Source of the DNA: Variovorax beijingensis
GTDB lineage: Bacteria > Pseudomonadota > Gammaproteobacteria > Burkholderiales > Burkholderiaceae_C
Length of the DNA stretch: 64,000 bases
Direction of reading: 5' to 3'
Assembly: GCF_007828835.1 (NCBI RefSeq)
Contig: NZ_VIVL01000006.1
Location: 62,001-126,000 of the forward strand
The translations under genes and the position numbers were made by a program. How positions within the stretch are numbered: position 1 is the first letter of the stretch; the number at the start of each line of letters is the position of its first letter. The notes below the pieces were generated by a model. That model had not been told where the DNA came from. It made no database searches and was given only the letters and a program-made list of their open reading frames with translations. Below, one piece after another: positions 30,304-41,017 of the stretch.

Positions 30304-32649
30304 ATGACCATCCGTACCCACATCCTCGGCTTTCCGCGCATGGGCGCCCACCGGGAACTCAAGTTCGCCCTCGAAAAGCACTGGCGCGGCGAGATCGACC
30401 ACGCCGCGCTGGAAGAAGTTGGCGGCCAGCTGCGCGTACGCCACTGGCAGGCCCAGCGCGACGCCGGGCTCGACTACGTCACCGTCGGCGACTTCGCCTG
30501 CTATGACCACGTGGCCAACCACATCCAGCTCTTCGGCTGCGAGCCGGCGCGCTTCGGCTTCAAAGGCGACGAGCCCGAGCTGTCGCGCTATTTCAGGATG
30601 GCGCGCGGCGTGGAGGACGAGGCCGGCCATACGCACCAGGCTGGCTGCAGCCACGGCGCCGAGGGCACTTTCGCGCTGGAAATGACCAAGTGGTTCGACA
30701 CCAACTACCACTACCTCGTGCCCGAGTTCACCGCGGCCACGCAGTTCAGGCTGGCCTCGACGCGGCTCTTCGACGAGGTGGCGCAGGCGCAGCAGGCCGG
30801 CCATGCGGTCAAGGCCGTGCTGCTCGGGCCGCTGAGCTTCCTGTACCTTGGCAAGGAGAAGCAAGAGGGCTTCGACCGCCTGTCGCTGCTCGATGCATTG
30901 CTGCTCGTGTACGAACAGGTGCTGAACCGGCTCAAGCAGCAGGGCGTCGAATGGGTGCAGATCGACGAGCCCATCCTCGGCCTGGACCTGCCCGATGCCT
31001 GGCGCAATGCCTTCGAGCGCGCCTACTGGCAACTGGCCCGCAGTGCGCCGAAGCTGCTGCTGGCGACCTACTTCTCGCCGCTGTCGGACAACCTGCGCCT
31101 CGCCTGCCAGCTGCCGGTGGCCGGCCTGCACGTGGACGCCGTGCGCGCGCCGCAGGAGCTGACGGGCGTGGCCGACTGGCTCGCCACGCACAAGGTGCTG
31201 TCGATCGGCATCGTCGACGGCCGCAACATCTGGCGCACCGACCCCGACGCGGCGCTTGCCGTGCTGCGCCCGGTGATCGACAAGCGGCGCGGCGAGCTCT
31301 GGATCGCGCCATCGTGCTCGCTGCTGCACGTGCCGTTCAGCCTGGCCGCGGAAGACAAGCTCGATGCGGAGCTCAAGTCGTGGCTCGCCTTCGCCGTCGA
31401 AAAGCTCGGCGAACTGCGCGTGCTGCGCGCCGTGCTCGACGGCCGCGAGGACTCGGTCGCGCAAGAACTCGAAGCCGCGCGCGCCGCGGTGGCCGCAAGG
31501 CGCAGCAGCCCGCGCGTGCACCGCGCCGACGTGGCGCTGCGGCTCGCCCGCAGCGTGGCCGGCGACGACCAGCGCGCATCCCCGTTCGGCCAGCGGCAGC
31601 GGGTGCAGCGCGCGCGCTTCGCATTGCCCGCGCTGCCCACCACCACCATCGGCTCGTTCCCGCAGACCAGGGAGATCCGCGCCGCGCGTGCCGCCTTCAA
31701 GCGCGGCGAGCTCGATGCGGCAGGCTACCGCGAGAAGATGCGCGCCGAAATCGCACTGGCCGTGCGCAAGCAGGAAGCGCTGGGCATCGACGTGCTGGTG
31801 CATGGCGAGGCCGAGCGCAACGACATGGTCGAGTACTTCGGCGAACAGCTCGACGGCTTTGCCTTCACCGCCAACGGCTGGGTGCAGTCATACGGCTCGC
31901 GCTGCGTGAAGCCGCCGGTCATCTTCGGCGACGTGGCGCGCCCTGCGCCGATGACGGTCGAATGGACCGCCTATGCGCAGAGCCTCACCAAGCTGCCGAT
32001 GAAGGGCATGCTGACCGGCCCCGTCACCATCCTGCAATGGTCCTTCGTGCGCGACGACCAGCCGCGCAGCATCACCTGCGAGCAGATCGCCTGGGCGATC
32101 CGCGACGAGGTGGTGGACCTCGAGGGCGCCGGCATCGGCATCATCCAGATCGACGAGCCCGCGATCCGCGAAGGCCTGCCGCTGCGCCGCGCCGGCTGGC
32201 CGGCCTACCTGAAGTCGGCCACGCGCGCCTTCCGCATCAGCGCTTCGGGCGTGCGCGACGAGACGCAGGTCCACACCCACATGTGCTATTCGGAATTCAA
32301 CGACATCCTGCCGGAAATCGCGGCCATGGATGCCGACGTGATCACCATCGAGACCAGCCGCTCCGACATGGAGCTGCTGCGGGGATTCGGCGGCGAGAAC
32401 AATGCGGGGGGCTTCCGCTACCCGAACGAGATCGGCCCCGGCGTGTACGACATCCATTCGCCGCGGGTGCCCTCGGTGGACGAGATCGTGCGCCTGATGC
32501 GCAAGGCGGCCGGCGTGGTGCCGCTGGATAACCTCTGGATCAACCCTGATTGCGGCCTGAAGACCCGCGGCTGGCCGGAGACCGAGGCCGCGCTGTCGAA
32601 CATGGTTGCGGCCGCGAAGCTGCTGCGCAAGGAACTGGCGGCCGCCTGA
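30304..32649 (+). CDS. metE: Cobalamin-independent methionine synthase MetE
   Basis: 781 aa. Transfers methyl from 5-methyltetrahydropteroyl-triglutamate to homocysteine. The N-terminal domain begins [18 protein letters not shown]. The C-terminal catalytic domain starts at [12 protein letters not shown]; zinc ligands are visible in THMCYSEF (His, Cys) and NPDCGLKTR (Cys), with a conserved Glu in [16 protein letters not shown]. Full length. There is no strong ribosome site before the ATG at 30304. Regulated by MetR. Confidence 0.97.
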   Translation: MTIRTHILGFPRMGAHRELKFALEKHWRGEIDHAALEEVGGQLRVRHWQAQRDAGLDYVTVGDFACYDHVANHIQLFGCEPARFGFKGDEPELSRYFRMARGVEDEAGHTHQAGCSHGAEGTFALEMTKWFDTNYHYLVPEFTAATQFRLASTRLFDEVAQAQQAGHAVKAVLLGPLSFLYLGKEKQEGFDRLSLLDALLLVYEQVLNRLKQQGVEWVQIDEPILGLDLPDAWRNAFERAYWQLARSAPKLLLATYFSPLSDNLRLACQLPVAGLHVDAVRAPQELTGVADWLATHKVLSIGIVDGRNIWRTDPDAALAVLRPVIDKRRGELWIAPSCSLLHVPFSLAAEDKLDAELKSWLAFAVEKLGELRVLRAVLDGREDSVAQELEAARAAVAARRSSPRVHRADVALRLARSVAGDDQRASPFGQRQRVQRARFALPALPTTTIGSFPQTREIRAARAAFKRGELDAAGYREKMRAEIALAVRKQEALGIDVLVHGEAERNDMVEYFGEQLDGFAFTANGWVQSYGSRCVKPPVIFGDVARPAPMTVEWTAYAQSLTKLPMKGMLTGPVTILQWSFVRDDQPRSITCEQIAWAIRDEVVDLEGAGIGIIQIDEPAIREGLPLRRAGWPAYLKSATRAFRISASGVRDETQVHTHMCYSEFNDILPEIAAMDADVITIETSRSDMELLRGFGGENNAGGFRYPNEIGPGVYDIHSPRVPSVDEIVRLMRKAAGVVPLDNLWINPDCGLKTRGWPETEAALSNMVAAAKLLRKELAAA

Positions 32650-32689
32650 GGAGAGAGAAGCGGGCAGGGCGAGCGCCAATAATGGCGCC

Positions 32690-33556
32690 ATGGTTGCCCT
32701 TTCAGTTTCACCAAGACGTTTCTTTCTCGCGCCTTTTTTTCTCCTGCTGCCGCTGCTGCTCGCACCCGTCATGGGCTGGGCGCAAGACCGCGCCCAGGCC
32801 CTGCTGCAGTTCGAGGGCGTGCAGGCGCGCTACCAGGCGGCTTATGCGCCGGGTGCCGTGTCGCGCGATGCGCGCCAGCTGCTGGAGCCTGCCGATCAGG
32901 CCATTGCCGACAAGGCGCTCAAGGCGTTGGACACGGCCGCTGCGCGATCTTTCGATGTGGCCGCGTCCGTTGCCGCCATCCAGCAGGAGGTGGCTGCTGC
33001 CGGCAAGGGCGGCGCGGCGCCGAGCCCGCAGGTGCAGGCCGCGGTGGCCCGGCTCTCGAAGTTGCGCACCGACTACGCCGCAATGGACGACACAGGCAAG
33101 ATGGAGTTCTTCAACCGTGAACGAGCGAAGCCGGCCGATCCCGCGCGCACGGAACTGCTCGAGCGCATGGCCGTGGCCGACCTGCGCGAGGTCGATTTCT
33201 CGAGCCAGCTGCTGCTGAGCTCGGTCGTCAAGCAACTGGCGCGCGGCAACGCCGGACAGTTCACTTCGCTGCCGGACCGCACGCTCGACATGGCCGTCGA
33301 CACGCTGTGGTCGCGCGGCGTCACATCGCCGCGCCCGCGCAACCTGCTGACGGTGGCACGCGAGTTCGAGAGGCAGGTCACGCAGGCGCTGCTCGCAGCG
33401 CTGCCCGATGCGGACGTGGCCGCCTTGCTCGCCTGGCGCAACGACCCGCAGGCCGCGGCCGAGCGCGAAGCCCTGGTGGGCAGCTACCGCGCCGAGGTCA
33501 AGGGGAGCGGCGCCGTGGCGATCCGGACGCTGGTGCGCGGCTGGCCGCGTTCCTGA
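32690..33556 (+). CDS. Exported hypothetical protein
   Basis: 288 aa with a long hydrophobic signal peptide (residues about 8-31, ending [10 protein letters not shown]). The mature part is mostly helical and Ala-rich without recognised motifs ([44 protein letters not shown]). The C-terminus overlaps the convergent regulator gene by 59 bp. Probably periplasmic; function unknown. Confidence 0.7.
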   Translation: MVALSVSPRRFFLAPFFLLLPLLLAPVMGWAQDRAQALLQFEGVQARYQAAYAPGAVSRDARQLLEPADQAIADKALKALDTAAARSFDVAASVAAIQQEVAAAGKGGAAPSPQVQAAVARLSKLRTDYAAMDDTGKMEFFNRERAKPADPARTELLERMAVADLREVDFSSQLLLSSVVKQLARGNAGQFTSLPDRTLDMAVDTLWSRGVTSPRPRNLLTVAREFERQVTQALLAALPDADVAALLAWRNDPQAAAEREALVGSYRAEVKGSGAVAIRTLVRGWPRS

Positions 33557-35009
33557 CGGCGGTGCGCGCAGTGGCGTACCTGTCGGGCGCCGCGGCATAG
33601 GGCATGAAGCGGCTCTGGTTCTCGTCCACGTCGAGCGGGCGCCCCACGAACGGAAAGGCGCGCTGCGGACAGGCCTCGCGCTCGCACACCTTGCAGCCCG
33701 CGCCGATGGGCGTCGGCACCTCGGGATCGCGCAGGTCCATGCCCTTGGAATAGACCAGCCGCGTGGCATGGCTGATGTCGCAGCCCAGCCCGATGGAAAA
33801 GGTCTTGTTGGGCGAACCATAGCCTCGGTAGCCGTGCGACACCGTGCGCGCGATCCAGAGGTAGGCGCGGCCGTCGGGCATGCGCGCGAGCTGCGTCAGC
33901 ACGCGGCCGGGCTGCGCGAAGGCTTCGTACACGTTCCACAGCGGGCAGGTGCCGCCGGTCTTCGAGAAGTGGAAGTGCGTGGCCGATTGCCGCTTCGAGA
34001 TGTTGCCCGCGCGGTCGACGCGGATCAGGAAGAAGGGCACGCCGCGCGCCTCGGGCCGCTGCAGCGAGCTCAGGCGATGGCAGATGGTCTCGAAGCCCAC
34101 GCCGAAGCGCCGTGCGAGCTGGTCGATGTCGTAGCGCAGCTGCTCGGCCGCTTCAAGAAAGATGCCGTAGGGCAGCAACAACGCGGCAGCGAAGTAGTTG
34201 GCCAGGCCGATGCGCGCCAGCGAACGCGCGGTGTCGCTCGACAGCGGCGCCTCGGCCACGAGCTGGTCGATCATGCCGCCGAGTTCGAGGAACGCGAGTT
34301 GCGTTGCGAGCTGGAAGGCGTGCTGGCCCGGCTCCAGATGGCGCGAGAGCCGCAGCACGCGCGTGGCCGGGTCGAAGCGGCGTTGCGCGCCGCCCTCGTC
34401 ATCCTCCGCCGGAATCACTTGCACGCCATGCGCGTCGAGCAGGCGATGCGCGAGCCGGTCGCCCGGATTGCCTTCGCGCAGCCGCCATTGCGCGGAGAAA
34501 GCCTCGGCGGCGTCGTCGAGCGGGGCGATGTGGTTCTGGTGTGCAAAGAAGAAGTCGCGCACCTCCTCGAAAGGCATCGGCCGCGCCTGCGGCATGCGTG
34601 CGAGATCACCGCGGCCGTCGCCGAGCTCGGCGGCCAGCGCTTCGAGCCGCTCCATGGCATCGCGGTGCCGCTGATGCAGTGCTACCAGCGCGCGGCCCAC
34701 GGCCGGCATCTGCGTGGCCACTTCGCGCAGCTCGGCGAGCGCGACCGCATCGCCGCCCGGGTTGTCGGCCAGCGCCTCGCGCAGGCTGGCGACGAGCCGC
34801 GCCTCTTCGTCTTCCGAGAAGGCCTGGATGTCGACACCCAGTGTGGCGTGCAGGCGCAGCAGCACCGGCACGGTGAGCGGCCGCTGGTTCTGCTCGATCT
34901 GGTTCAGGTAGCTGGGCGACAGGCCGAGCTGCTGCGCCAGCGCGAGCTGGCTCAGGCCGCGCTCCTCGCGCAGGCTTCGCAGCCGCACGCCCATGAAGGT
35001 CTTCTTCAT
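33498..35009 (-). CDS. ScfR/PrpR-type short-chain fatty acyl transcriptional regulator
   Basis: 503 aa. XRE HTH at residues about 7-60 (LRSLREERGLSQLALAQQLGLSPSYLNQIE), then an ImmA/IrrE-type central domain, then a C-terminal domain with Cys residues (GGTCPLWNVY, CKVCEREACPQ) typical of acyl-CoA- or Fe-S-linked regulators of propionate and glyoxylate metabolism. The start at 35009 gives MKKTFMGVRL. Divergent from the methylcitrate operon, whose control region carries TTCGCAA repeats. The last 20 residues are Arg/Ser-rich and overlap the neighbouring gene. Confidence 0.88.
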   Translation of the reverse strand: MKKTFMGVRLRSLREERGLSQLALAQQLGLSPSYLNQIEQNQRPLTVPVLLRLHATLGVDIQAFSEDEEARLVASLREALADNPGGDAVALAELREVATQMPAVGRALVALHQRHRDAMERLEALAAELGDGRGDLARMPQARPMPFEEVRDFFFAHQNHIAPLDDAAEAFSAQWRLREGNPGDRLAHRLLDAHGVQVIPAEDDEGGAQRRFDPATRVLRLSRHLEPGQHAFQLATQLAFLELGGMIDQLVAEAPLSSDTARSLARIGLANYFAAALLLPYGIFLEAAEQLRYDIDQLARRFGVGFETICHRLSSLQRPEARGVPFFLIRVDRAGNISKRQSATHFHFSKTGGTCPLWNVYEAFAQPGRVLTQLARMPDGRAYLWIARTVSHGYRGYGSPNKTFSIGLGCDISHATRLVYSKGMDLRDPEVPTPIGAGCKVCEREACPQRAFPFVGRPLDVDENQSRFMPYAAAPDRYATARTAVRNAASRAPASGSPRRRSP

Positions 35010-35022
35010 CGTTGATCCGTTC

Positions 35023-35113
35023 TTCGCAACATTCGCAAATCGATGGCGATCCGTTCGCAATCATTCGCCAATTCAGGTCTTCATTATGGGCACGATGTTG
35101 CGTAAATTGCGAA
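35023..35113. promoter_or_regulatory. Array of TTCGCAA direct repeats (regulator binding region)
   Basis: Three tandem pairs: TTCGCAA at 35023 and 35032, TTCGCAA at 35054 with TTCGCCA at 35064, and in the opposite orientation TTGCGTA at 35098 with TTGCGAA at 35107. Spacing within pairs is 9-10 bases, one helical turn. Regulators of the RamB/PrpR class bind TTTGCAA-type motifs, so these are probably the operators of the ScfR-type protein, covering both divergent promoters. Confidence 0.75.
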
Positions 35114-35115
35114 TC

Positions 35116-35529
35116 ATGCAGAACGCACGCGGCACTGTCCGTTTGATCGAGGTGGTGTTTCCGGAACACACCAACCACTACGGCACCTTGTTCGGCGGGC
35201 AGGCGCTGCAGCTGCTGTCGAAGGCGGCGTTCCTGTCGGGCCGCAGCTTCGTGCGCGGTGACGTGGTGATGGCGCGCTGCGGCGAGGTGCTGTTCCATGC
35301 GCCGGTGCGGCTGGGCAGCACGCTCGTGCTCGATACGCAGGTGTCGCGCGTGGGCCGCAGCTCGCTCACCGTGCGCGTGGCCGGCAGCGTGCAGGACGTG
35401 GCCACCGAGGCGCTCGTGCGTGTGCTTGACGGCGAATTCGAGATGGTGGCGGTGGATGCCGCCGGACGGCCGGTGCGGCTGGCGAATACGCCGCGCCTTC
35501 ATGAAGAAACATTCGAGGAGACCGTATGA
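35116..35529 (+). CDS. Acyl-CoA thioesterase (hotdog fold)
   Basis: 137 aa. N-terminal [32 protein letters not shown] is typical of YciA-type thioesterases, with the hotdog helix and the Asn/His/Gly active-site region. The start at 35116 follows family length, though an ATG at 35086 is possible and the site lacks a good ribosome sequence. Its stop overlaps the prpC start (ATGA). In a propionate operon it may release toxic propionyl-CoA or free CoA. Confidence 0.85.
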   Translation: MQNARGTVRLIEVVFPEHTNHYGTLFGGQALQLLSKAAFLSGRSFVRGDVVMARCGEVLFHAPVRLGSTLVLDTQVSRVGRSSLTVRVAGSVQDVATEALVRVLDGEFEMVAVDAAGRPVRLANTPRLHEETFEETV

Positions 35530-36692
35530 CACTGGCCACAGAGAACCCGCCTGCCGCCGGCTTCAAGCCGAAGAAATCCGTCGCGCTTTCGGGCGTGGCC
35601 GCGGGCAACACCGCGCTGTGCACTGTGGGGCGCACCGGCAATGACCTGCACTACCGCGGCTACGACATCCTTGACATTGCCGATGTCTGCGAGTTCGAGG
35701 AAATCGCACACCTGCTGGTGCACGGCAAGCTGCCCAGCGCGTCGGAGCTGCGCGCCTACAAGAGCCGCCTAAAGGCCATGCGCGGCCTGCCCGCGAGCGT
35801 GAAGGAGGCGCTGGAGCGCCTGCCCGCCAGCGCCCATCCGATGGACGTGATGCGCACCGGCGTCTCCGCGCTCGGCTGCGTGCTGCCCGAGAAGGACGAC
35901 CATTCGCTGCCGGGCGCACGCGACATCGCCGACCGGTTGATGGCGTCGCTCGGCTCGATGCTGCTCTACTGGTATCACTGGTCCACGCAGGGCCGGCGCA
36001 TCGAGGTCGAGACCGACGACGACTCGATCGGCGCGCACTTCCTGCACCTGCTGCATGGCCGCGCGCCATCGGCGAGCTGGGAGCGGGCGATGCACACCTC
36101 GCTCAATCTCTATGCCGAGCACGAGTTCAACGCCTCGACTTTCACCGCGCGCGTGGTGGCGGGCACGGGCTCCGACGTGTATTCGGCCATCACCGGTGCC
36201 ATCGGCGCGCTGCGCGGTCCCAAGCACGGCGGCGCCAACGAGGTGGCCTTCGAGATCCAGAAGCGCTACGACACGCCCGATGAAGCCGAGGCCGACATCC
36301 GCCGCCGCGTGGAAGCGAAGGAAGTCGTGATCGGCTTCGGCCACCCGGTCTACACCGTCTCCGATCCGCGCAATGCGGTCATCAAGCGGGTCGCGAAGCA
36401 GCTCTCCGACGAGGCCGGGTCCACGCGCATGTACGACATCGCCGAACGCATCGAAGGCGTGATGTGGGATGCGAAGAAGATGTTCCCGAACCTCGACTGG
36501 TTCAGCGCCGTGAGCTACCACATGCTCGGCGTGCCGACGGCCATGTTCACGCCGCTCTTCGTGATTGCGCGCACCAGCGGCTGGGCCGCGCACATCATCG
36601 AGCAGCGGCAGGACAACAAGATCATCCGGCCCAGCGCCAACTACACCGGGCCCGAAGACCTGATCTTCGTGCCCATCTCCGATCGCCGCTGA
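35526..36692 (+). CDS. prpC: 2-methylcitrate synthase
   Basis: 388 aa. Condenses propionyl-CoA and oxaloacetate. Citrate-synthase fold with [12 protein letters not shown], the catalytic His region [27 protein letters not shown] and the Asp-containing [16 protein letters not shown]. Length and operon context point to methylcitrate rather than the housekeeping citrate synthase (about 430 aa). Confidence 0.93.
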   Translation: MTLATENPPAAGFKPKKSVALSGVAAGNTALCTVGRTGNDLHYRGYDILDIADVCEFEEIAHLLVHGKLPSASELRAYKSRLKAMRGLPASVKEALERLPASAHPMDVMRTGVSALGCVLPEKDDHSLPGARDIADRLMASLGSMLLYWYHWSTQGRRIEVETDDDSIGAHFLHLLHGRAPSASWERAMHTSLNLYAEHEFNASTFTARVVAGTGSDVYSAITGAIGALRGPKHGGANEVAFEIQKRYDTPDEAEADIRRRVEAKEVVIGFGHPVYTVSDPRNAVIKRVAKQLSDEAGSTRMYDIAERIEGVMWDAKKMFPNLDWFSAVSYHMLGVPTAMFTPLFVIARTSGWAAHIIEQRQDNKIIRPSANYTGPEDLIFVPISDRR

Positions 36693-36726
36693 AAGCACCC
36701 GTCCCGTTTACCGCCACAGAAAAATC

Positions 36727-38181
36727 ATGTCAGCTCACATCAGCAACGTCCGCCCCGAACCCGACCAGGTGCTGGTCGACATCGTCGACTACGTGCTTGC
36801 CCACCAGCAGATCACGAGCGCGCTGGCTTACGAGACCGCGCGCCACTGCCTGATCGACACGCTCGGCTGCGGCCTCGAGGCGCTCGAATACCCGGCCTGT
36901 ACCAAGCTGCTCGGCCCGGTCGTGCCGGGCACGGTGGTGCCGCATGGCGCGAAGGTGCCCGGCACGCCGTACCAGCTCGACCCCATCCAGGCCGCCTTCA
37001 ATATCGGCACGATGATCCGCTGGCTCGACTTCAACGACACCTGGCTCGCGGCCGAGTGGGGCCATCCGAGCGACAACCTCGGCGGCATCCTGGCCACGGC
37101 CGACTGGCTCAGCCGCAATGCGGTGGCCGTGGGGCGCCAGCCGCTCGTGATGCGCGACGTGCTTACCGCCATGATTCAGGCGCACGAGATCCAGGGCTGC
37201 CTGGCACTGGAGAATTCGTTCAACAAGGTGGGGCTCGACCATGTGGTTCTGGTGAAGGTGGCCTCCACTGCAGTGGTGGCGCGCCTGATGGGGCTGTCGC
37301 GCGACGAGATCGTCAATGCCGTGTCGCTCGCATGGGTCGACGGGCAGAGCCTGCGCACCTACCGCCATGCGCCCAACACCGGCAGCCGAAAGAGCTGGGC
37401 CGCGGGCGACGCCACCAGCCGCGCGGTGCGGCTCGCGCTCATCGCCAAGACCGGCGAGATGGGCTACCCGAGCGTGCTCACCGCGAAGACCTGGGGCTTC
37501 TACGACGTGCTGTTCAAGGGCCAGCCGTTCAAGTTCCAGCGCCCGTACGGCAGCTACGTGATGGAGAACGTGCTGTTCAAGATCAGCTTTCCCGCCGAGT
37601 TCCACAGCCAGACGGCGGTGGAGGCGGGCATGGCGCTGCATGCGCAGCTGCAGCAGTCCGGCAAGACGGTGGACGACATCCGGAAGGTGAGCATCCGCAC
37701 GCACGAGGCCTGCATCCGCATCATCGACAAGAAGGGGCCGCTCGCCAACCCGGCCGACCGCGACCACTGCATCCAGTACATGGTGGCGGTGCCCATGATC
37801 TTCGGGCGTCTCACCGCCGCCGACTACGAGGACGGCGTGGCGAGCGACCCGCGCATCGATGCGCTGCGCGACAAGATCGTGTGCGTGGAAGACCCGCGCT
37901 TCACGGCCGACTATCACGACCCCGAGAAGCGCAGCATCGCCAATGCGCTGACCGTGGAGTTCAAGGACGGCACCAGCTTTGCGGAGGTCGCGGTCGAATA
38001 CCCGATCGGCCACAAGCGCCGCCGCGCCGAAGGCATTCCGCTGCTCGAAGCCAAGTTCCGTACCAACCTGGCGCGCCGCTTCGCGCAGAAGCAGCAAGAG
38101 GCCATCCTCGGCGTGTCGCTCGATGCGAGGAAGCTCGAGGCCATGCCGGTGCACGAGTACGTGGATCTGTACGCCGCATGA
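36727..38181 (+). CDS. prpD: 2-methylcitrate dehydratase
   Basis: 484 aa MmgE/PrpD-family enzyme dehydrating 2-methylcitrate. It has the core [60 protein letters not shown] and [12 protein letters not shown]. It replaces the Fe-S AcnD/PrpF route found in many relatives. Between prpC and prpB, overlapping prpB by 4 bp. Confidence 0.93.
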   Translation: MSAHISNVRPEPDQVLVDIVDYVLAHQQITSALAYETARHCLIDTLGCGLEALEYPACTKLLGPVVPGTVVPHGAKVPGTPYQLDPIQAAFNIGTMIRWLDFNDTWLAAEWGHPSDNLGGILATADWLSRNAVAVGRQPLVMRDVLTAMIQAHEIQGCLALENSFNKVGLDHVVLVKVASTAVVARLMGLSRDEIVNAVSLAWVDGQSLRTYRHAPNTGSRKSWAAGDATSRAVRLALIAKTGEMGYPSVLTAKTWGFYDVLFKGQPFKFQRPYGSYVMENVLFKISFPAEFHSQTAVEAGMALHAQLQQSGKTVDDIRKVSIRTHEACIRIIDKKGPLANPADRDHCIQYMVAVPMIFGRLTAADYEDGVASDPRIDALRDKIVCVEDPRFTADYHDPEKRSIANALTVEFKDGTSFAEVAVEYPIGHKRRRAEGIPLLEAKFRTNLARRFAQKQQEAILGVSLDARKLEAMPVHEYVDLYAA

Positions 38182-39062
38182 CCATGACCCAAGACAACGA
38201 GTCGCCGAAGAAGACCCTGCGCCGCCTGGCCGAGGCGCGCCGCGGCGTGCTGGTGCCGGGCGCGTTCAATGCGCTGTCGGCCCGCGTGATCGAGGACCTG
38301 GGCTTCGAGGCCATCTACGTCACCGGTGCCGGCGTCACCAACATGCACTTCGGCCTGCCCGACCAGGCCTTCATGGGCCTGCACGACATCGCGGAGCACA
38401 CCGCGCGCATCCGCGATGCGGTGAACCTGCCGCTGCTGGTCGATGCCGACACCGGCTTCGGCAACGCGCTCAACGTGCGGCATGCGGTGCGCGTGCTCGA
38501 GCGCGCGGGGGCCGACTGCATCCAGCTCGAGGACCAGGTCAGCCCCAAGCGCTGCGGCCATTTCGCCGGCAAGGCGGTGATCGACACCGCAGAGATGCTG
38601 GGCAAGATCAAGGCCGCGGTCGATGCGCGCACCGACGCCGGCATGCTCGTCATGGCCCGCACCGACGCGGCGGCCGTGCACGGCTTCGAGGCGGCCATCG
38701 AACGTGCGCAGCAGTTCAGCGAGGCCGGTGCCGACATCCTGTTCGTCGAGGCCGTGACCTCGGCCGACGAAGTGCGCGCCATGCCGCGGCTTCTGGACAA
38801 GCCGCAGCTCATGAACATGGTGATCGGCGGCAAGACGCCCACCTTCGGCGCCGAAGAACTGGGCGCGCTCGGCTATGGACTGGTGCTGTACGCCAATGCC
38901 GCGTTGCAGGGCGCAGTGGCTGGCATGCAACGTGCATTGACCGTGTTGCGCGATACTCGCCGCCTCGACGAAGACCCATCGCTCGTGGCTTCGTTTGCCG
39001 AACGGCAGCGCCTCGTCGGCAAGCCCGCGCTCGACGAGCTAGAGAAAAAATACGCAGGTTGA
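38178..39062 (+). CDS. prpB: 2-methylisocitrate lyase (isocitrate lyase/PEP mutase family)
   Basis: 294 aa. Splits 2-methylisocitrate into pyruvate and succinate. It shows [14 protein letters not shown] (metal-binding Asp), [18 protein letters not shown] with the catalytic KRCGH, and [19 protein letters not shown]. The residues after KRCGH (FAGK) differ from the E. coli PrpB pattern (RPNK), so a broader C-C lyase or decarboxylase role is possible, but operon position supports PrpB. ATGA overlap with prpD. Confidence 0.82.
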   Translation: MTMTQDNESPKKTLRRLAEARRGVLVPGAFNALSARVIEDLGFEAIYVTGAGVTNMHFGLPDQAFMGLHDIAEHTARIRDAVNLPLLVDADTGFGNALNVRHAVRVLERAGADCIQLEDQVSPKRCGHFAGKAVIDTAEMLGKIKAAVDARTDAGMLVMARTDAAAVHGFEAAIERAQQFSEAGADILFVEAVTSADEVRAMPRLLDKPQLMNMVIGGKTPTFGAEELGALGYGLVLYANAALQGAVAGMQRALTVLRDTRRLDEDPSLVASFAERQRLVGKPALDELEKKYAG

Positions 39063-39226
39063 GCCAAATTTCTTGAGGAAAGTGTGGACTTTGGCGCTCA
39101 CGTCAAAAAGTTCCCCGTTATTGTTTCAGTTTCATGAACACTGCGATTCGGTTTGGCTAGGGTTTTCCCTTGTCATCCTGGTGCAAACTTCAGGGCATCC
39201 AAAGCCCAATCAAGAAGGAAATTGAA

Positions 39227-39568
39227 ATGAAGACCTCGAACATCCTCGCCGCCGCCGCTCTGTCCCTGCTCGCCGCTGCCGGCGCCCACGCAGAAACCTA
39301 CGAAGGCGTGCAGCCCCTGACCTCCGGCTACAGCCGCGCCGACGTGGCTCCCCAGGCCGCTGCCGCTGCCCGCGAAGGCAACGTCTACAGCGACGCCGCT
39401 TCGTCCACCGTGGCGCCCGTGCTGGCTGCTTCGACCGACCGCGCCGCAGTCCGCAGCGAAGCTGTTGCTGCCGCTCACGCGCCCGGCCAGAACCTGCGCC
39501 GCGAAGCTTTCGCCGGCAGCGTGGTTCCCTCGCAGGCACGCACTTTCACGCGCCAAGCCGGCCTGTAA
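39227..39568 (+). CDS. Small Ala-rich exported protein
   Basis: 113 aa with a signal peptide (LAAAALSLLAAAGAHAETYEG). The mature part is low-complexity with repeated ADVAPQAAAAAREG- and RAAVRSEAVAAAHAPG-like units, resembling the DUF4148-type secreted proteins abundant in Variovorax. RBS aagaagga. Followed by a strong terminator. Function unknown. Confidence 0.75.
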   Translation: MKTSNILAAAALSLLAAAGAHAETYEGVQPLTSGYSRADVAPQAAAAAREGNVYSDAASSTVAPVLAASTDRAAVRSEAVAAAHAPGQNLRREAFAGSVVPSQARTFTRQAGL

Positions 39569-39630
39569 GAAGGCGGGCACAAGAGAAGAGACGGCGGCAT
39601 CGCCCGCGCGTCTTTCCTCTGCAGTAAAAA

Positions 39631-39666
39631 AGCCGGACGGCGCCCCAGGTGCCGTCCGGCTTTTTT
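39631..39666. terminator. Bidirectional rho-independent terminator
   Basis: AGCCGGACGGC and GCCGTCCGGCT form an 11-bp perfect stem with a 9-base loop, flanked by five A on the left (39626-39630) and six T on the right. It serves the exported-protein gene (+) and the convergent tag gene (-), which stops at 39673. Confidence 0.9.
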
Positions 39667-39672
39667 GCGTTT

Positions 39673-40251
39673 TCAGCGCTGCCGCGGCGCGGCGTGGTGG
39701 CAGAAGCACTCGGGTGCGTGGTCGTCCACGATGCCGGTGGCCTGCATCCATGCATAGACGATCACCGGCCCCACGAATTTGAAGCCGCGCTTCTTCAGGG
39801 CCGCCGACATCTGTTCCGAAAGCGGCGTCTTGGTCGGCACTGCGCCGGTCCTGCTGTTGACGATGGGCTTGCCGCCGGCCATGCCCCAGACGAATTCCGA
39901 AAAATCCTCGCCCGCGGCCTGCATCGCCAGATAGGCGCGGGCATTGCCGATGGTGGCCTCGATCTTGGCGCGCGAGCGCACGATGCCCGCGTCCAGCATC
40001 AGACGGTCGACGTCGGCCGTGGTGAACCGTGCCACCTTTTCGGGCACGAAGCCCTCGAATGAAGCACGGAACGCATCGCGCTTGCGCAAAATCGTGAGCC
40101 ACGAGAGGCCCGCCTGGAAGCCGTCGAGCATGAGCTTTTCCCACAGCGCGCGGCTGTCGCGCTCGGGCACGCCCCATTCGGCGTCGTGGTAGGAGGCCAG
40201 CAGCGGATCGCTCTGGGCCCAGGTGCAGCGGGGCTTGGTCTCTGGGGTCAT
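39673..40251 (-). CDS. tag: DNA-3-methyladenine glycosylase I
   Basis: 192 aa. Removes 3-methyladenine from alkylated DNA. It shows RCTWAQSDPLLASYHDAEWGVPERD, LMLDGFQAGLSWLTILRKRDAFR and the C-terminal zinc-site residues in DDHAPECFCHH (with Cys9 near the start). Full length, convergent with the exported-protein gene. Confidence 0.95.
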   Translation of the reverse strand: MTPETKPRCTWAQSDPLLASYHDAEWGVPERDSRALWEKLMLDGFQAGLSWLTILRKRDAFRASFEGFVPEKVARFTTADVDRLMLDAGIVRSRAKIEATIGNARAYLAMQAAGEDFSEFVWGMAGGKPIVNSRTGAVPTKTPLSEQMSAALKKRGFKFVGPVIVYAWMQATGIVDDHAPECFCHHAAPRQR

Positions 40252-40316
40252 CTGGTTGCGGGTTTCGTTCTTCGGCAGGGGGTGCTTCGGACTTTAACCA
40301 CCGATACTCGAGCCTC

Positions 40317-40793
40317 ATGATTTCAGTCCATCTCCACGGCCAGCGCTTTCAGGTGCGGGCCGCCGCGGTCATCCTTCATGCGGGCCACGCGCTCCTTCAC
40401 CGCGCGCCGGGCGACGACTACTGGGCCTTGCCGGGTGGCAGGGTCGAAGTCGGCGAAGAGGCCTCGGCCACGATCGTGCGGGAGATGAGGGAAGAGCTTG
40501 GCGAAGAAGTCGAATGCGGCCGGCTTCTTCATGTGGCGGAGAACTTCTTCGACCTCGCGGGCCGGCGCAACCACGAGATCGGGTTCTATTTTCTCGTCTC
40601 GCTGGCCGAGGATTCGCCCCATCTCGACAAGGCGCGAAGCTACCGCGGCATCGAGAGCCACCTGGATCTGGAATTCCGCTGGTTCCCGATCTCGGAGCTG
40701 GCGGCCGTCAACCTGCGGCCGACCTTTCTCCCGGCCTCGCTGGCGGCCGATCCGCTGGCCTTCTCGCACGCGGTTCAGCGTGAATACCCATGA
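40317..40793 (+). CDS. Nudix hydrolase
   Basis: 158 aa. The Nudix box lies at residues 41-63 (GRVEVGEEASATIVREMREE followed by LGE), with the GX5EX7REUXEEXG pattern essentially complete. Hydrolyses an unknown nucleoside diphosphate-type substrate. Its stop overlaps the next start (ATGA), so it heads a three-gene operon with two small conserved proteins. Confidence 0.88.
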   Translation: MISVHLHGQRFQVRAAAVILHAGHALLHRAPGDDYWALPGGRVEVGEEASATIVREMREELGEEVECGRLLHVAENFFDLAGRRNHEIGFYFLVSLAEDSPHLDKARSYRGIESHLDLEFRWFPISELAAVNLRPTFLPASLAADPLAFSHAVQREYP

Positions 40794-41017
40794 GCGGCGA
40801 GCGCTATCTGTTCAACGTGTTCGGCCAGGTCATGGCCATTGAAAGAGCCGCGGACCGCTGGGAGAGCTACTTGACGGGGCCCGACGGCAAGCGCCGCAGG
40901 ATCCAGCTGGCAATTCCATCCGACGTCCCACGCGCCGAGCTTTCGCAGTATCTCTACGACATCTATCACGAGCAGGCGACGCCGACCAACGGCGATGTGT
41001 TCGAGATCTTGCAATGA
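40790..41017 (+). CDS. Small conserved protein (DUF7661-like)
   Basis: 75 aa, soluble. The pattern YLFNVFGQVMAIERAADRWESY followed by IPSDVPRAELSQYLYDIYHE resembles the DUF7661 family as I remember it. ATGA overlaps on both sides couple it to the Nudix gene and the DUF2867-like gene. Function unknown. Confidence 0.65.
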   Translation: MSGERYLFNVFGQVMAIERAADRWESYLTGPDGKRRRIQLAIPSDVPRAELSQYLYDIYHEQATPTNGDVFEILQ

